Part shown: positions 37,476 through 48,222 of the stretch, one piece after another
Layout: each line of letters begins with the position of its first letter
Position numbering within the stretch: the first letter of the stretch is position 1
Translations under genes and position numbers: made by a program
Source of the DNA: Mya arenaria
Taxonomy: Eukaryota > Mollusca > Bivalvia > Myida > Myidae
DNA: 64,000 nt
Assembly (NCBI RefSeq): GCF_026914265.1
Contig: NC_069126.1
Coordinates: forward strand, 75,147,232 to 75,211,231
Direction: 5' to 3'
Notes under the pieces: model-generated
What the model saw: the letters and a program-made list of their open reading frames with translations, nothing else
The model's database searches: none
What the model was told of the DNA's origin: nothing

Positions 37476-39480
37476 TTTAAGCACTGTTTACATCACTCGC
37501 AAACTGCAATAAATCATATTGTCCTGTAGGGAACAAAATTGCTTTTTTAACAACATTTTACCCAACTATAAATTGTACACGCGACAATTATATAAATATG
37601 AAATAAATAATTAGTGATTCTGCATGTTGGATCATACATAGTCTAAAATAATAGACGTGTTATACGGGATTCTTCCAATCCCTAACGTCTTAACGAGTTT
37701 GTGCAAAAACAGAGGGATTTTGCAAAATATTGAAATTGTATTTAGAGATGTATTTTATGGTTGATAATCGTAACAACTCAGCCATTGCCGAAGTGTTACA
37801 CTTGTTGTAAAACTGTGAACTGCAGCCTTGCAGGTGCCCTTTATGTATATATCGTTATGTTTTGACAGTATGAAATGAAGAAAAACACATCACACTCATA
37901 AAAATTTGTTGGATATTTATTTTTTGTGTACGAAACTAATATAAAATAACATTATCTGGTAATATTTGATATATGATATTTTATAGACAAAATATGCTTC
38001 AACCTGGAATCCCTACTACCCACTTTTGGTACAAAACAATTTGTACGTGAATGATTGGCCATATCAACAATCATACAAAAATCTGTCAACGTTCACTTAT
38101 TTGGAATCAAGCAAAATATAGTGTAAAAAAAAATTCATCAACGTAAAATAAACAAGAACAAAAGTGCATGAAATATTACACTAGCAGATTTATCGTTCAG
38201 AACTTGATTTGACTAAGGTAATGAACAAACCCCCATTCCCACATTTAAACCATATCGGGACCAAATTCACAGACTGCCTGGCCGTGGGAGGGAACAAACA
38301 TGATTTTTATAACTAGCCAAGTAAAAAATCTCATGCAATTTACGGGGCGGCCAAATTGTGAACTCTAGAATTCTATTTCTCTATGACAACTTTGCGATCT
38401 GATAAAAACACACAACTTACCAGAAGAACTTGGAAATGTTTTCAAAACATTGAATCTTGCGCCAAAATGTGTGCGTCAATGTTAATCGCATTGTGGAAAG
38501 TGCACAAATGGGTTACATTCAACCATTTTTATACAGTTTTTCACGGCCTAAACTTTCAGGGGTTTTAACAAAACATTTAAAAAAAGATATTATCTAAAAC
38601 ATTTGGGTTAATTCATAGATTTACCTAACGGTGATCAGATGTTTTATCGGTAATCACAATTTTCATGGTTGCTTGGATTAGATAAGAATTTGAAGAATAA
38701 GTTCATGCACGCCGCAGGTTTCGAACCAATAACATTAACCAATATTTTTTAGGGACTAATCCAGATGGCCCCCCAAACCGGCAAATACAATATTTTCTCA
38801 AAACAACCCTATAATTGTCAATGCGAGTTAGAATGAGGTCGAAAATATATCACTTTACATGGTTAAAAGAATAAACTCAACACTCATGAGTTTATACGTT
38901 TAAAAATAGCGCATTTAATAATGGTTCTCCAGCTTTAAAAGGGGCGTGGAATGTTTTTCCGAAGACATTACACGTCATGTGATCGTTTCACAAACCAAAC
39001 TGTCATCAAGCGTTTTAACAACTTGCTGTCATTTTCAGTAGAGTTAACTTTTTTTTAAAGATTCCATCGATCAATTTCAGGGCTCTGTGTCTACGTTGTT
39101 TCGCATAATTGCAATGTCCGTTCTTCCGGGGAGCCATGGAGTGTGTATATTTAGCATGTGAAGGTCACGTGATGTGTACAATTAAATATACCGACGCTAC
39201 TTTTAAACTAACTGGAATTTTACGTGGCAGACAAACCCTCGGCAGTAAATTTTGAATTGGAAAATTGCACAAACATTGCGAACGATGTATGGGTCATAAA
39301 CAATGTGATACACCAGTAAGTAAGATCCAATGCGTTGTACAGATTGATATCAATTTTTGACAATTTTCTTTTTCTTGCAATTTTATCATCTGGTGTGCAG
39401 TCCCTTTAAGAGCCAATATAACATGTAATATACAACATCTGACAACATGTTGTTAGCAGGTAGACGTCTTTCAACCCTAA
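37476..39480. other. NCAPG2 upstream flank
   Basis: Probably holds the promoter and 5' UTR of NCAPG2, but I see no defining motif. A 49-bp segment at 37639-37687 is shared with 58426-58474. No supported gene. Confidence 0.4.
37639..37687 (-). repeat. 49-bp shared two-hairpin motif, copy 1
   Basis: On the minus strand it reads CGTTAGGGATTGGAAGAATC and onward to ATTTTAGACTA. It differs from 58426-58474 by one base. It contains two small hairpins (GGGATT/AATCCC and GTCTA/TAGAC). It lies about 165 bp upstream of the NCAPG2 start codon. Confidence 0.75.
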
Positions 39481-39484
39481 ATCT

Positions 39485-39700
39485 TTAATGATACCTGGAG
39501 TCACGGAGGTCCATGCTAGAGCGTACATTACCGACACTGCTGGCATTTTGATCACCCGAACAACTCTGAGGATCGGGATTTAGACAACATAATTTGTCGC
39601 AATCGTCTGAATCCGGAACCCGGCCCTGGGTGCGCTCGCTTCGAGTATACCCTTGTGTGGCGTTACGTTGAGCTACCCCACCCCCAGTATGCAGGTGCCA
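39485..39700 (-). other. CpG-rich patch with an open frame and a donor site
   Basis: GC- and CpG-rich compared with its surroundings. The minus-strand frame includes DSDDCDKLCCLNPDPQS and ends at CCAG|GTATCA, a plausible donor. I recognise no protein family and cannot find a partner exon. It could be a first exon of an unknown transcript or a regulatory patch. Confidence 0.25.
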
Positions 39701-39772
39701 TGGGCGGCGAACGGTATAAGTTATAAATATATTATCTGTGATGTGTGGAGTGCTCTGTTGTAGAAACATCAA

Positions 39773-40506
39773 ACATACATTGGAAGCTTTTCTAAATGGT
39801 CACTTTTCAAAGTCAGTGTGGTATTTGAAACAGATGTTAAACTATGATATAAACCTTAAACAATCGGCAAAAATGAATCCTTTTTTGTTTTCTTTTTCAA
39901 TAAACATTGAAGAAAAAATGAATGAAATTTAGGAATAGACTGTATAAGGTGTCGTTTTAGCTATTTTACATGAACCTGAGAACTATTTTGTATTGTTTTT
40001 CGGATTGGCCTAGTCCTTCACCAATTTCTATTTTGCATATGTGTTTTGTGGATGTAATGGTCCACCATTTCAATTTATTTCACCTCATGATCGATGCTCC
40101 AGACTTCAGTTTCAGGTTCCAATTTTATTATATGCGCTTAGTTGAGGACCAAGGAGAATTGAGTATTATTCAAAGTTTCGCATACAGCAAATTTACTGAC
40201 AAAGTTCTGTTTTTATGATTTTAAGAAAGAGTAAATACATGTATACGAAACATATACTCTTTTTTGGTCAAGTAAAAAATCCTAAAGTATGATGTCTATG
40301 GTTTGCATTATGTATGTTCTTCTAAACTTAGGCTGGTTACCTGCCTTACCATTTCATTGTCGTACTCTTGTTCTGCAGAGTATGCTGGGAACCAGACAAT
40401 TCTATAATTTGCTCATTTTCTTTTGGTCTGATGGTGTTTTTGTTTAGACGTCGATAACTTAACTCTCAGATTATCGTCTGTAAATCTGCCCCGGGAAAAA
40501 GACTTG
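39773..40506. other. Spacer left of the retrotransposon
   Basis: AT-rich with only short frames. Nothing supported. Confidence 0.4.
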
Positions 40507-40511
40507 GCCAG
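40507..40511. repeat. 5-bp target site duplication (left)
   Basis: GCCAG directly before the 5' LTR is repeated at 44910-44914 directly after the 3' LTR. Confidence 0.9.
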
Positions 40512-40700
40512 TGTAACATTATACGGCAATGAATTAATTCCTCCCGCTATTTATAGTTCACCTTGTATGATAAGGCCGGCACCAGCCAACACAGGCGGTC
40601 AGTTTATCTCTAGCAGTCAGAGCTGTACCATCCTCACCAATATCATATGTATCAATAATAAATAGTTAGAACACATGCAGTCGTTCTTCATAACATAACA
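40512..40700 (+). repeat. 5' LTR
   Basis: Starts TGTAACATTATACGG and ends CATAACATAACA. A TATTTATAG box lies at about 40548 and AATAAA at 40657, the usual signals for start and end of the genomic RNA. Confidence 0.95.
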
Positions 40701-40713
40701 TGGTGTCAGAAAA
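40701..40713 (+). promoter_or_regulatory. Primer binding site, tRNA-Leu type
   Basis: TGGTGTCAG begins directly after the LTR. It matches the reverse complement of the CTGACACCA 3' end found in some eukaryotic tRNA-Leu. Complementarity fades after about nine bases. Confidence 0.75.
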
Positions 40714-40807
40714 GAACTCATCGCTCATATAGTATTAAATGTGGATTATTTTAACATTGGATCGTTAATTAATAGATTAAGCGTCTAATAAACTGTTCAC
40801 TGTGAGA

Positions 40808-43800
40808 ATGGAGTTAAGTGGTGTTCCAACACCGTGCATGGATTGGAATAGCTCAAATCTTCCGGAAGCTTGGAAGAAGTTCACAGAGCACTGTGAGCTT
40901 ATTTTTAAGGGTCCACTTAAAGGGAAGGATGAGGATGTACACATCACCTATTTGCAACTTTGGATGGGTGAAAAGGGTCGGGACCTGTACAAAACACTAG
41001 AACTGTCAGCGTCCGACAGAGAACATTTGTCAGCAATTTGTGAAGCGATTACAAAACACCTACAGCCGACAATCAACCCCGTTTTTGCACGATATCGTTT
41101 CAACAATATGACACAGGGAGAACTTTCTTTCGAAGAATTCTTGACCAAATTGAGAGTAATGGTGAAGGATTGCAATTATAAGGACAGTGAAGACATGATC
41201 AGGGATAGGATTGTGTTTGGAATAGTATCACAAAAAATCCGAGAAAAACTCATTAATATGGGAGAAAATTTGACCTTGAGCAAGGCTATTCAAATATGTC
41301 AAAGCTTTGAATATGCTCAAGCACAACTGCGCGAAATGCAGGCACCATCGCAAGGAGCAGCCGTTGTTAATGTGGTTCGTTCAAGAAGGGTTACTGGTCA
41401 TAACACCCCAGGCCAGCCTGGTCACAATTCCTCAGGCCAGTGGGAGCAGAGAAGACAACAGCGCGGCACTTTGGGAGAAGACGTTACCCGGACTTGCCAA
41501 AATTGTGGGCGGAAACACCAACAACAACACCAGTGTCCCGCAAAGGGAAAACAATGTCACAAATGTCAAAAATGGAACCATTTTGCATCAGTGTGTAGAA
41601 GTGTAAATGAAGTTATTGACAATAACAATTCTTGTACTCATGATTTCAAGGATTTAGTGATTGACAATGTGGAGTCCACTGTTAGGAATGGGCAGGTATT
41701 TGCAGAGTTCAAGGTAGGTCCTTCCAATTTGTCCGTACAGTTCAAGATTGATACTGGTAGCCAAGTCAATATATTGCCATACAAAACCTTTAGAGACATA
41801 GGCATAAAGTCAGTTCTAGAAGCCTCACATTCAAAGCTTTCAGCCTATGACGGAAGCACGTTAAATGTAAAGGGATGCATTACTTTGAGGTGTAATCATC
41901 CTGGAACTGGCCAAACAAAGGATGTTTACTTTCATGTAGTTGACACACATTCAAGTCCTTTGCTAAGTCTCCAATCATCCCTTGACTTTGAACTCATAAA
42001 TCTCACATACACAGTTATGTCAGATTCCCAGGTCAACCCCCTCACTAAAGACATGGTATTAAAGGAATACAAGGAAGTGTTTGATGGCATTGGTCTGCTA
42101 GCCGGTGAATGTAAGATTCACATTGATCCCACTGTCCAGCCTGTGGTGCATCCCCCAAGAAAGGTCCCTATAGCATTACAAGAAAAGGTCAAGGATGAGT
42201 TACTCCGCATGGAGTCATTAGGTGTCATCGAAAAGGTCAATGAACCCACTGACTGGGTTAGTTCAATGGTCGTTGCCGAAAAAGCCAATGGCAAAATTCG
42301 TATATGTCTGGATCCGCGTGACTTGAATAAGGCCATTCAACGTCCACATTACCCTTTAAGAACTCTGGATGATATATTGCCTCAGCTTTCAGGCGCAAAG
42401 TACTTCACAAAGCTTGATGCTAGGAGTGGTTATTGGGCATTGAAACTTGAGAGAGAGTCATCGTTCCTTACATGTTTTAACACCTTATATGGAAGGTACC
42501 GATATGTCCGAGTTCCCTTTGGTCTGAAGTCAAGCGGTGATCTTTTTGTGCAAAAGATTGATGCTTGTCTCGAAGGTCTAAGTGGCATAGCTGTCATCGT
42601 GGATGACATACTAGTGTATGGGTCATCTAGAGAGGAACATGACTCCAATCTTAGAGCAGTCCTAAAGAGGTCTCATGATGAAGGAATTCGTATTAACGAA
42701 ACCAAACTCGAGGTCGGGGTATCAGAAGTAGACTACTTTGGTCACCTTCTCACATCAGATGGTTTGAAAAAATCAACCTCAAAGACAGAGGCTATACAGA
42801 AAATGAAGCCACCCAAAAATAAATCAGAACTTGAATCCATATTAGGTATGGTAAACTATCTGTCTAGATTTGCCCCAAACTTGGCAGATGTAACAGCCCC
42901 TCTGAGACAATTACTGTCTAAAGAAGTTGAATTCTGTTGGGAAACTGCACAAAGTGATGCATTTGACAAAATGAAACAAATCATCACAGACCCGAATCAG
43001 GTTTTATCCTATTATGACAAAAGCAAGCCATTAACATTGCAAGTTGATGCCTCCAAGTTTGGTCTCGGAGCAACAATAATGCAAGACGGGAAGCCACTTG
43101 CATATGCATCAAAATCCCTCACACAAACTGAGGTCAATTACGCACAAATTGAGAAGGAAATGTTTGCTATTTTGTTCGGCTGCAAGCGGTTCCACCATTT
43201 TGTTTATGGTCACAAAGTCAACGTGCAAACTGATCATTTGCCGTTAGTTTCTATTTTCAAAAAATCAATAAACACAGCTCCTGCACGATTGCAGCGTATG
43301 CTACTACAGCTACAGAAATATGATCTTGACATCAAACATTATCCATCCAAACAAGTACCAGTTGCAGACACACTGAGCAGGAACTTTCTAAATGAAACGT
43401 TCCCTGAATTGTCACAAGGCATGGACATGCAGGTACACATGGTTATGTCTCATTTACCTGTATCTGACAGAAAATTGAATGAATTGAAGGACAAAACAAG
43501 TCAAGATGAGACTTTAGTATTGTTGAAACAGACTATACTTCAAGGTTGGCCAACCTCTAGAAAAATGTGTCCGTCCCAGATATTGCCCTTCTGGAATTTC
43601 CGTGATGAGTTAACTTCTATTGATGGGTTAGTCATGAAAGGAAATAAAATAATCATCCCCAAATCAATGCAGTCTCAGATGCTTGAACTCATTCACACAG
43701 GTCACATGGGAGTTGAGAAATGTCTCAGAAGGGCCCTGGATGTTATGTTTTGGCCAGGAATATCGGCTGATATTACCAATCTCGTGTTAAAATGCAACAC

Positions 43801-44494
43801 CTGTTTAAAACACAGAAACTCAAACCCAAAAGAGCCATTAATTCCCCTTGAGATTCCTGATTATCCATGGCAAATTAGTGAGAAGGTTATATCTGATGGT
43901 GGTCCCTGTTATATCTCTCAGGAGTTCGCTGATTTTGCAAAAGAATGGGATTTCAATCACCAGACAATTAGTCCCTATCACAGTCAATCAAACGGTCTAG
44001 CTGAGAAATATGTGTCAGTTTGTAAGAAACTCCTTACAAAGGCTAAGGACGCTAAGGTGATATCTCCTAATTTAGTCAGGCAGGGTATTCAAGATAGCAA
44101 ACAGAAGGGGAAGAAATATTATGACAGACAAGCAAGGTCACTAGAGCCCTTAACATATGGAGAAAATACAATGATCCAACAATTAAATAAAACTTGGAGA
44201 CCAGCCACTGTAGTTGACAAGTTAAATGAAAGATCATACACTGTTCAGTGCCCAGATGGGTCTATGTACACACGAAATAGGCGGGATCTATTAAAGACCA
44301 ATGAGCCCTGCCATGGTCAATTTGCAGAGCCAGAAATACAGGAAATGCCTTTAGGTCAAACACCTACCCAGACTGACATCAAAGATTCGGAAAGCCCTCT
44401 AATTGGCAGTACTTCCTCTCCATGTATCAATCACAATCTGTACGTGACCAGGGCAGGAAGGGCCGTAAAACCAAAAGTAATTGAATCCATGTGA
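40808..44494 (+). CDS. Gag-Pol polyprotein with an incomplete integrase core
   Basis: Retrotransposon Gag-Pol, 1228 aa from the first ATG. An upstream GTG in frame is not a likely start. Order, with residues numbered from this ATG: Gag (1 to about 225); two zinc knuckles (230-264, CQNCG and CHKC); aspartic protease (DTGS at 315); reverse transcriptase (about 430-660, VPFGLKSS at 569, active-site VDD at 598-600); RNase H (about 740-815, QVDAS); integrase HHCC zinc finger (H963, H966, C996, C999). In the integrase core, D1030 and E1066 are present with the normal 35-residue spacing. The stretch between the zinc finger and VISDGG is far too short and lacks the first catalytic Asp. A second gap follows AKDA (about residue 1081). 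Integration is therefore probably supplied in trans, if it occurs. No stop or frameshift. Confidence 0.95.
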   Translation: MELSGVPTPCMDWNSSNLPEAWKKFTEHCELIFKGPLKGKDEDVHITYLQLWMGEKGRDLYKTLELSASDREHLSAICEAITKHLQPTINPVFARYRFNNMTQGELSFEEFLTKLRVMVKDCNYKDSEDMIRDRIVFGIVSQKIREKLINMGENLTLSKAIQICQSFEYAQAQLREMQAPSQGAAVVNVVRSRRVTGHNTPGQPGHNSSGQWEQRRQQRGTLGEDVTRTCQNCGRKHQQQHQCPAKGKQCHKCQKWNHFASVCRSVNEVIDNNNSCTHDFKDLVIDNVESTVRNGQVFAEFKVGPSNLSVQFKIDTGSQVNILPYKTFRDIGIKSVLEASHSKLSAYDGSTLNVKGCITLRCNHPGTGQTKDVYFHVVDTHSSPLLSLQSSLDFELINLTYTVMSDSQVNPLTKDMVLKEYKEVFDGIGLLAGECKIHIDPTVQPVVHPPRKVPIALQEKVKDELLRMESLGVIEKVNEPTDWVSSMVVAEKANGKIRICLDPRDLNKAIQRPHYPLRTLDDILPQLSGAKYFTKLDARSGYWALKLERESSFLTCFNTLYGRYRYVRVPFGLKSSGDLFVQKIDACLEGLSGIAVIVDDILVYGSSREEHDSNLRAVLKRSHDEGIRINETKLEVGVSEVDYFGHLLTSDGLKKSTSKTEAIQKMKPPKNKSELESILGMVNYLSRFAPNLADVTAPLRQLLSKEVEFCWETAQSDAFDKMKQIITDPNQVLSYYDKSKPLTLQVDASKFGLGATIMQDGKPLAYASKSLTQTEVNYAQIEKEMFAILFGCKRFHHFVYGHKVNVQTDHLPLVSIFKKSINTAPARLQRMLLQLQKYDLDIKHYPSKQVPVADTLSRNFLNETFPELSQGMDMQVHMVMSHLPVSDRKLNELKDKTSQDETLVLLKQTILQGWPTSRKMCPSQILPFWNFRDELTSIDGLVMKGNKIIIPKSMQSQMLELIHTGHMGVEKCLRRALDVMFWPGISADITNLVLKCNTCLKHRNSNPKEPLIPLEIPDYPWQISEKVISDGGPCYISQEFADFAKEWDFNHQTISPYHSQSNGLAEKYVSVCKKLLTKAKDAKVISPNLVRQGIQDSKQKGKKYYDRQARSLEPLTYGENTMIQQLNKTWRPATVVDKLNERSYTVQCPDGSMYTRNRRDLLKTNEPCHGQFAEPEIQEMPLGQTPTQTDIKDSESPLIGSTSSPCINHNLYVTRAGRAVKPKVIESM

Positions 44495-44710
44495 TGTTCA
44501 TTTCGCTTGTAAGCTGATTGAATCACTTATCTAAATTAGTTGTTTGATGTTTAAATTAGTCTGACAACCTTTAATAAATGTCCGATGAAATTCAAATCCT
44601 GCTATTATAACCCTAACATTGAATAACTCTTTCTCTTTTCCTCTATAAATAAATATAAATAATTTGATATCAAATCACATATATATCTATTGATAATATC
44701 TTTTGTTTGT

Positions 44711-44722
44711 AAAGAAGGGAGA
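44711..44722 (+). promoter_or_regulatory. Polypurine tract
   Basis: AAAGAAGGGAGA directly before the 3' LTR, the expected plus-strand primer. Confidence 0.85.
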
Positions 44723-44909
44723 TGTAACATTATACGGCAATGAATTAATTCCTCCCGCTATTTATAGTTCACCTTGTATGATAAGGCCGGCCAGCCAACA
44801 CAGGCGGTCAGTTTATCTCTAGCAGTCAGAGCTGTACCATCCTCACCAATATCATATGTATCAATAATAAATAGTTAGAACACATGCAGTCGTTCTTCAT
44901 AACATAACA
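44723..44909 (+). repeat. 3' LTR
   Basis: Identical to the 5' LTR except that it lacks 2 bp in the GGCCGGCACCAGCC stretch. Followed by GCCAG, the right target duplication. Confidence 0.95.
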
Positions 44910-44914
44910 GCCAG

Positions 44915-45676
44915 GACTTACTGCTCGGACGTTGAACATATTTGACCCAATTAAGTTATTCGGACAAACCTCCCGGCCTGTTTAACACAATACCTACAAC
45001 TTTGATGTAATCAAATAAAAATATTCCTGAACATTTTGAAAACAAACATCAATGTGATATGGTGTAACATAATATTCATATGAATATATTTTGTGCTTTT
45101 GACGATTTGTTCCGCATGTATGGCAAAAGGTAAGTATTACAGTTTACAGTTTTATTATACACTCAGCACATGTATACAGGATGTGAAAAGAGGTAAATAT
45201 ATTTAATACAAATTACATGTGTAATATATAGAACAAATTTGGTATTCAACCAGGCTGTAAGGTATCTATAAATCAGTGTGTGTGTACCACGTGATAAATT
45301 TCGTCATATATGCTACGTAGGAAGGCAACATTTTGCTTAAAATGAAGACTTAAATCAAAGATAACTTTTCTTTTACAACTCCATTTTAAATGAAACAAAG
45401 GGCAGTAATGTTTTGACAGTGCTCCGTCAGACGGTCGTATAGGGAAAGGTTTGTCGATGTGTTTTAAGAAACTTGACTCTCAATCAAACTCTGGTAAAAG
45501 ACCGAAGGCAGGGCTCCGTAAGCGCCGTAGACTGCGCTATGTTGCATTTAAGATGGCGAGAAATAGTGAAGTTATCTTTGTTTAAAGTTTTTTTGTTCTT
45601 TTTTTTCAAATCAAAATATTGCCTTCCGAAGTAGCATTTATGACGCAAATTATCACGTGGTATACACACACTGTAA
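44915..45676. other. Spacer right of the retrotransposon
   Basis: No gene, repeat unit or splice-bounded frame that I can support. Confidence 0.4.
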
Positions 45677-45968
45677 TGCACAAGTCAATTGTAACCACGC
45701 CCCCCCCCCCCACAGGTCCGGGAGTATACTGGAGATAGCCGGGGAAATGGACCGTGTTTTTACCTTTTAGGTGGTTTTGTCTTCGCTTTACATATAGCGG
45801 TGAATGGGCCTTACTTCGGGTCGCTGTGGTGCGGGGCATTTGCTGGGGAGTTTACCATCTGCTCGTCCCCGCAGGGCGGGGATTTTAGCCGGGCTTGGCT
45901 TGCCCGAAAGTCAAAGTCCCCGCTATTCCCCGGACCTGGGGGAGCCGTGGTTACAATTGACTGGTGCA
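45677..45968. mobile_element. GC-rich MITE, 292 bp
   Basis: TGCACAAGTCAATTGTAACC then ACG at the left is inverted at the right (CGTGGTTACAATTGACTGGT then GCA). Subterminal CCCCC and GGTCCGGG/CCCGGACC also pair. It is far more GC-rich than its surroundings. Non-coding. Confidence 0.8.
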
Positions 45969-46949
45969 TAAATACAGATCACAAAATCTAACAAAGTACA
46001 AATTCGAATCAGTGAGCCCTTTAAAGGGTTTGGATATAAACATAGTATTGACGAGAGATTTAGTCCATGCCAGGTGGGGTTTAAGAAGTGTTCAAAAGGC
46101 CTAATACATCTTTTTTCGTAAATACATGTATTAATAAAACACAGGGACAATAAAGCTGTTGCTAATAACACTTCCGTCCGTTTCAAGGAAACCAGTATTA
46201 GAACACATCCTACATTTACAGCCAATGATATCGCAGATAGGCAACCATTAAGGGGTCACGGACACTACGGACCATGGACATTACGAACCAGACACTACGG
46301 ACCAGATTTAGGGACATTACGGACCAGATTTAGGGACATTACGGACCAGATTTAGAAATTTACGGACCATGATTTATATTGTTTTTAAACATTTGTTTTT
46401 TTGAATCATTCACTCATTGGTCTGAAATTTGTTAATAAATACTTGAATATTAGTGCTCAGTATGACAATTATCTTTAATGTAACTGAAAAATCCCATGAA
46501 ATTCCAATGTTAAACATCAATGTATTTTTAATAAAGTATAATAATAATTCGAATAATAATGAACGTAATATGTGTTTATCTTATAATTGTAAATGTGAAT
46601 ATTAATGTTTTCATATGTGATCGATTGCTTTCTGAAATAAACTTTGAATAGTCATATTTGTTTGTTTTCCGTTTCATCTGATTTAATTGAAAGTGCGCCG
46701 TTACAATGGGTTTTCACACTTTTATGATTGCCAATTAAAGGTTGTCAGTGTAATGTTTGTTTCTTTTGTAATATACCGCCGATAATTACGGGTACAATTA
46801 TAACTAATTAAGGCAACAGAAATTGCCAGTTTTAAAAATCAGTTTGCAAGAATTGCAACAAACACACATCGTTTATTTAATATAAAGCAAGAGTTGAGGT
46901 TTACATACTCACAATTTCCTCTGCCATAAATCTGATAAGATCTATAAGT

Positions 46950-48182
46950 ATGCCTTGCGCTCGTTGTATCCACTGTTCTAGAGGTGTTTATGCAAACCAC
47001 CGCGCCGTGGAATGCGACATATGTGAACGTTGGCAACATCTACGCTGTGGTACCGGTATATCCATTGCCCAGTATGATGCTGCGAACGTGGATGGGACCG
47101 AGTTAGAGTTCACGTGCATCACGTGTAAGGATGAAACTCGACCAGAAGAGACTATGGAAGTCCAGGTATGTTACAGTTTTCTTATGAGATTGGATGATGA
47201 ATTTGGTAAACATATAACTAACATAGATTTCAAATTTCGACAAATTTTAGTTTCAGAAATGGTTCAAACTGATGAACCAATAGCTTGTGTTTAAAACATT
47301 TTAACATTATAGGACGAGACGATCAACCACAGCGACGTCCCAAGGACACCCGACCACATCATGCGACTGCCAACAACAGACAGTGTTCTTGAGGGTAGCC
47401 ATCAACCCAGGTCCAGACGTTTGTGACTGACTTTGAGGCCGGAATCTGGCAGGGACTTAGAAGCGTGTTCAACGATACCGACATTCGGGGATGTGCCTTC
47501 CACTTCGGCCAGGCCCTATGGAGAAAGGCCCAAGAGTGTGGACTGCAGGTAATATATATAAAAGATGCGTTGATAAATAATATATCCATTTGGCTTTAAA
47601 TGATGATACCACTACTTTTACTACTACAATAATAGAAATAAAAATGATAATATCTTTTTTATTTTGGTGCTATTTCAGACTGCCTACAGTACGAGGGACG
47701 CCGTGTATCGGCTAATGCGTAAGGTCTTCGCGCTACCTCTACTGCCAGCGGGCGACATCCCAGCAGCCTTCAGAAAGATCGAGGAAAAGATGGACGCCAA
47801 CGACGAAAGAATGGTCTCCTTTCTTCAGTATGTCAGCAGCACGTGGATACAGAATGAGATGTGGCCAATCGCTTCGTGGTCCGTCTTCGGCCACTCTATC
47901 CGTACCAACAACGATGTCGAGGGTTGGCACGCGAGGCTCAATCGACGGGCAAAAAAGGGAAACTTGCCTTTCTACCTGCTTGTTGAACTCCTGTACAAAG
48001 AGGCACAGGAAATTCCAATCATGTGCAAGTTGGTGAAGGAAAGGAAACTGTGCCGCTACCAACGAAAGGCTACAACATTGACACAAGGCCGGCTCATGAA
48101 GCTTTGGGCGGAATATTCTGCTAATGAGTTGACAACAAGCAGTCTGCTCAAAGCATGTGGGAGACTGTATGGGCCTGTTTAA
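46950..48182 (+). pseudogene. PHD-finger MULE transposase, internally deleted
   Basis: Exon 1 (46950-47165, 72 codons) encodes a PHD-type zinc finger: CARCIHC, ECDICERWQHLRC, FTCITC. Exon 2 (47313-47548) opens in the exon 1 frame but hits a stop. A different frame then carries TDFEAGIWQ and CAFHFGQALWRK, the middle of a MULE catalytic domain. Exon 3 (47679-48182) continues it with SSTWIQNEMWP, NNDVEGWHARLNRR and a TAA stop. Junctions CAG|GTATGT, TATAG|GAC, CAG|GTAATA and TTTCAG|ACT are good. The part that should hold the first catalytic Asp is missing, and exon 2 needs a frameshift, so the protein is not functional as read. Confidence 0.8.
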
Positions 48183-48222
48183 ATATGAATGGTGGCTTTG
48201 GGGACATGTGCTGTTTATTCGT

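Larger units (their letters stand above)
40512..44909 (+). mobile_element. Ty3/gypsy LTR retrotransposon, Steamer-like, 4398 bp
   Basis: Complete element with 189 and 187 bp LTRs (TG...CA), a tRNA-Leu type primer site, one gag-pol frame, a polypurine tract and a 5-bp target duplication. The LTRs differ only by a 2-bp indel, so insertion was recent. Single frame, short LTRs, Leu-type primer site and 5-bp duplication recall the clam element Steamer (from memory: about 5 kb and 177 bp LTRs). This copy is some 570 bp shorter, partly because of two gaps in the integrase. The direct flanks show no host gene. Confidence 0.95.

Noticed and set aside
37476..37484. Start of NCAPG2 three codons upstream
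   Set aside because: That codon is GTG. The first ATG is at 37475, after an in-frame TAA.
40802..40807. GTG at 40802 as the start of gag-pol
   Set aside because: Not a normal eukaryotic start. The ATG six bases later is the first ATG in the frame.
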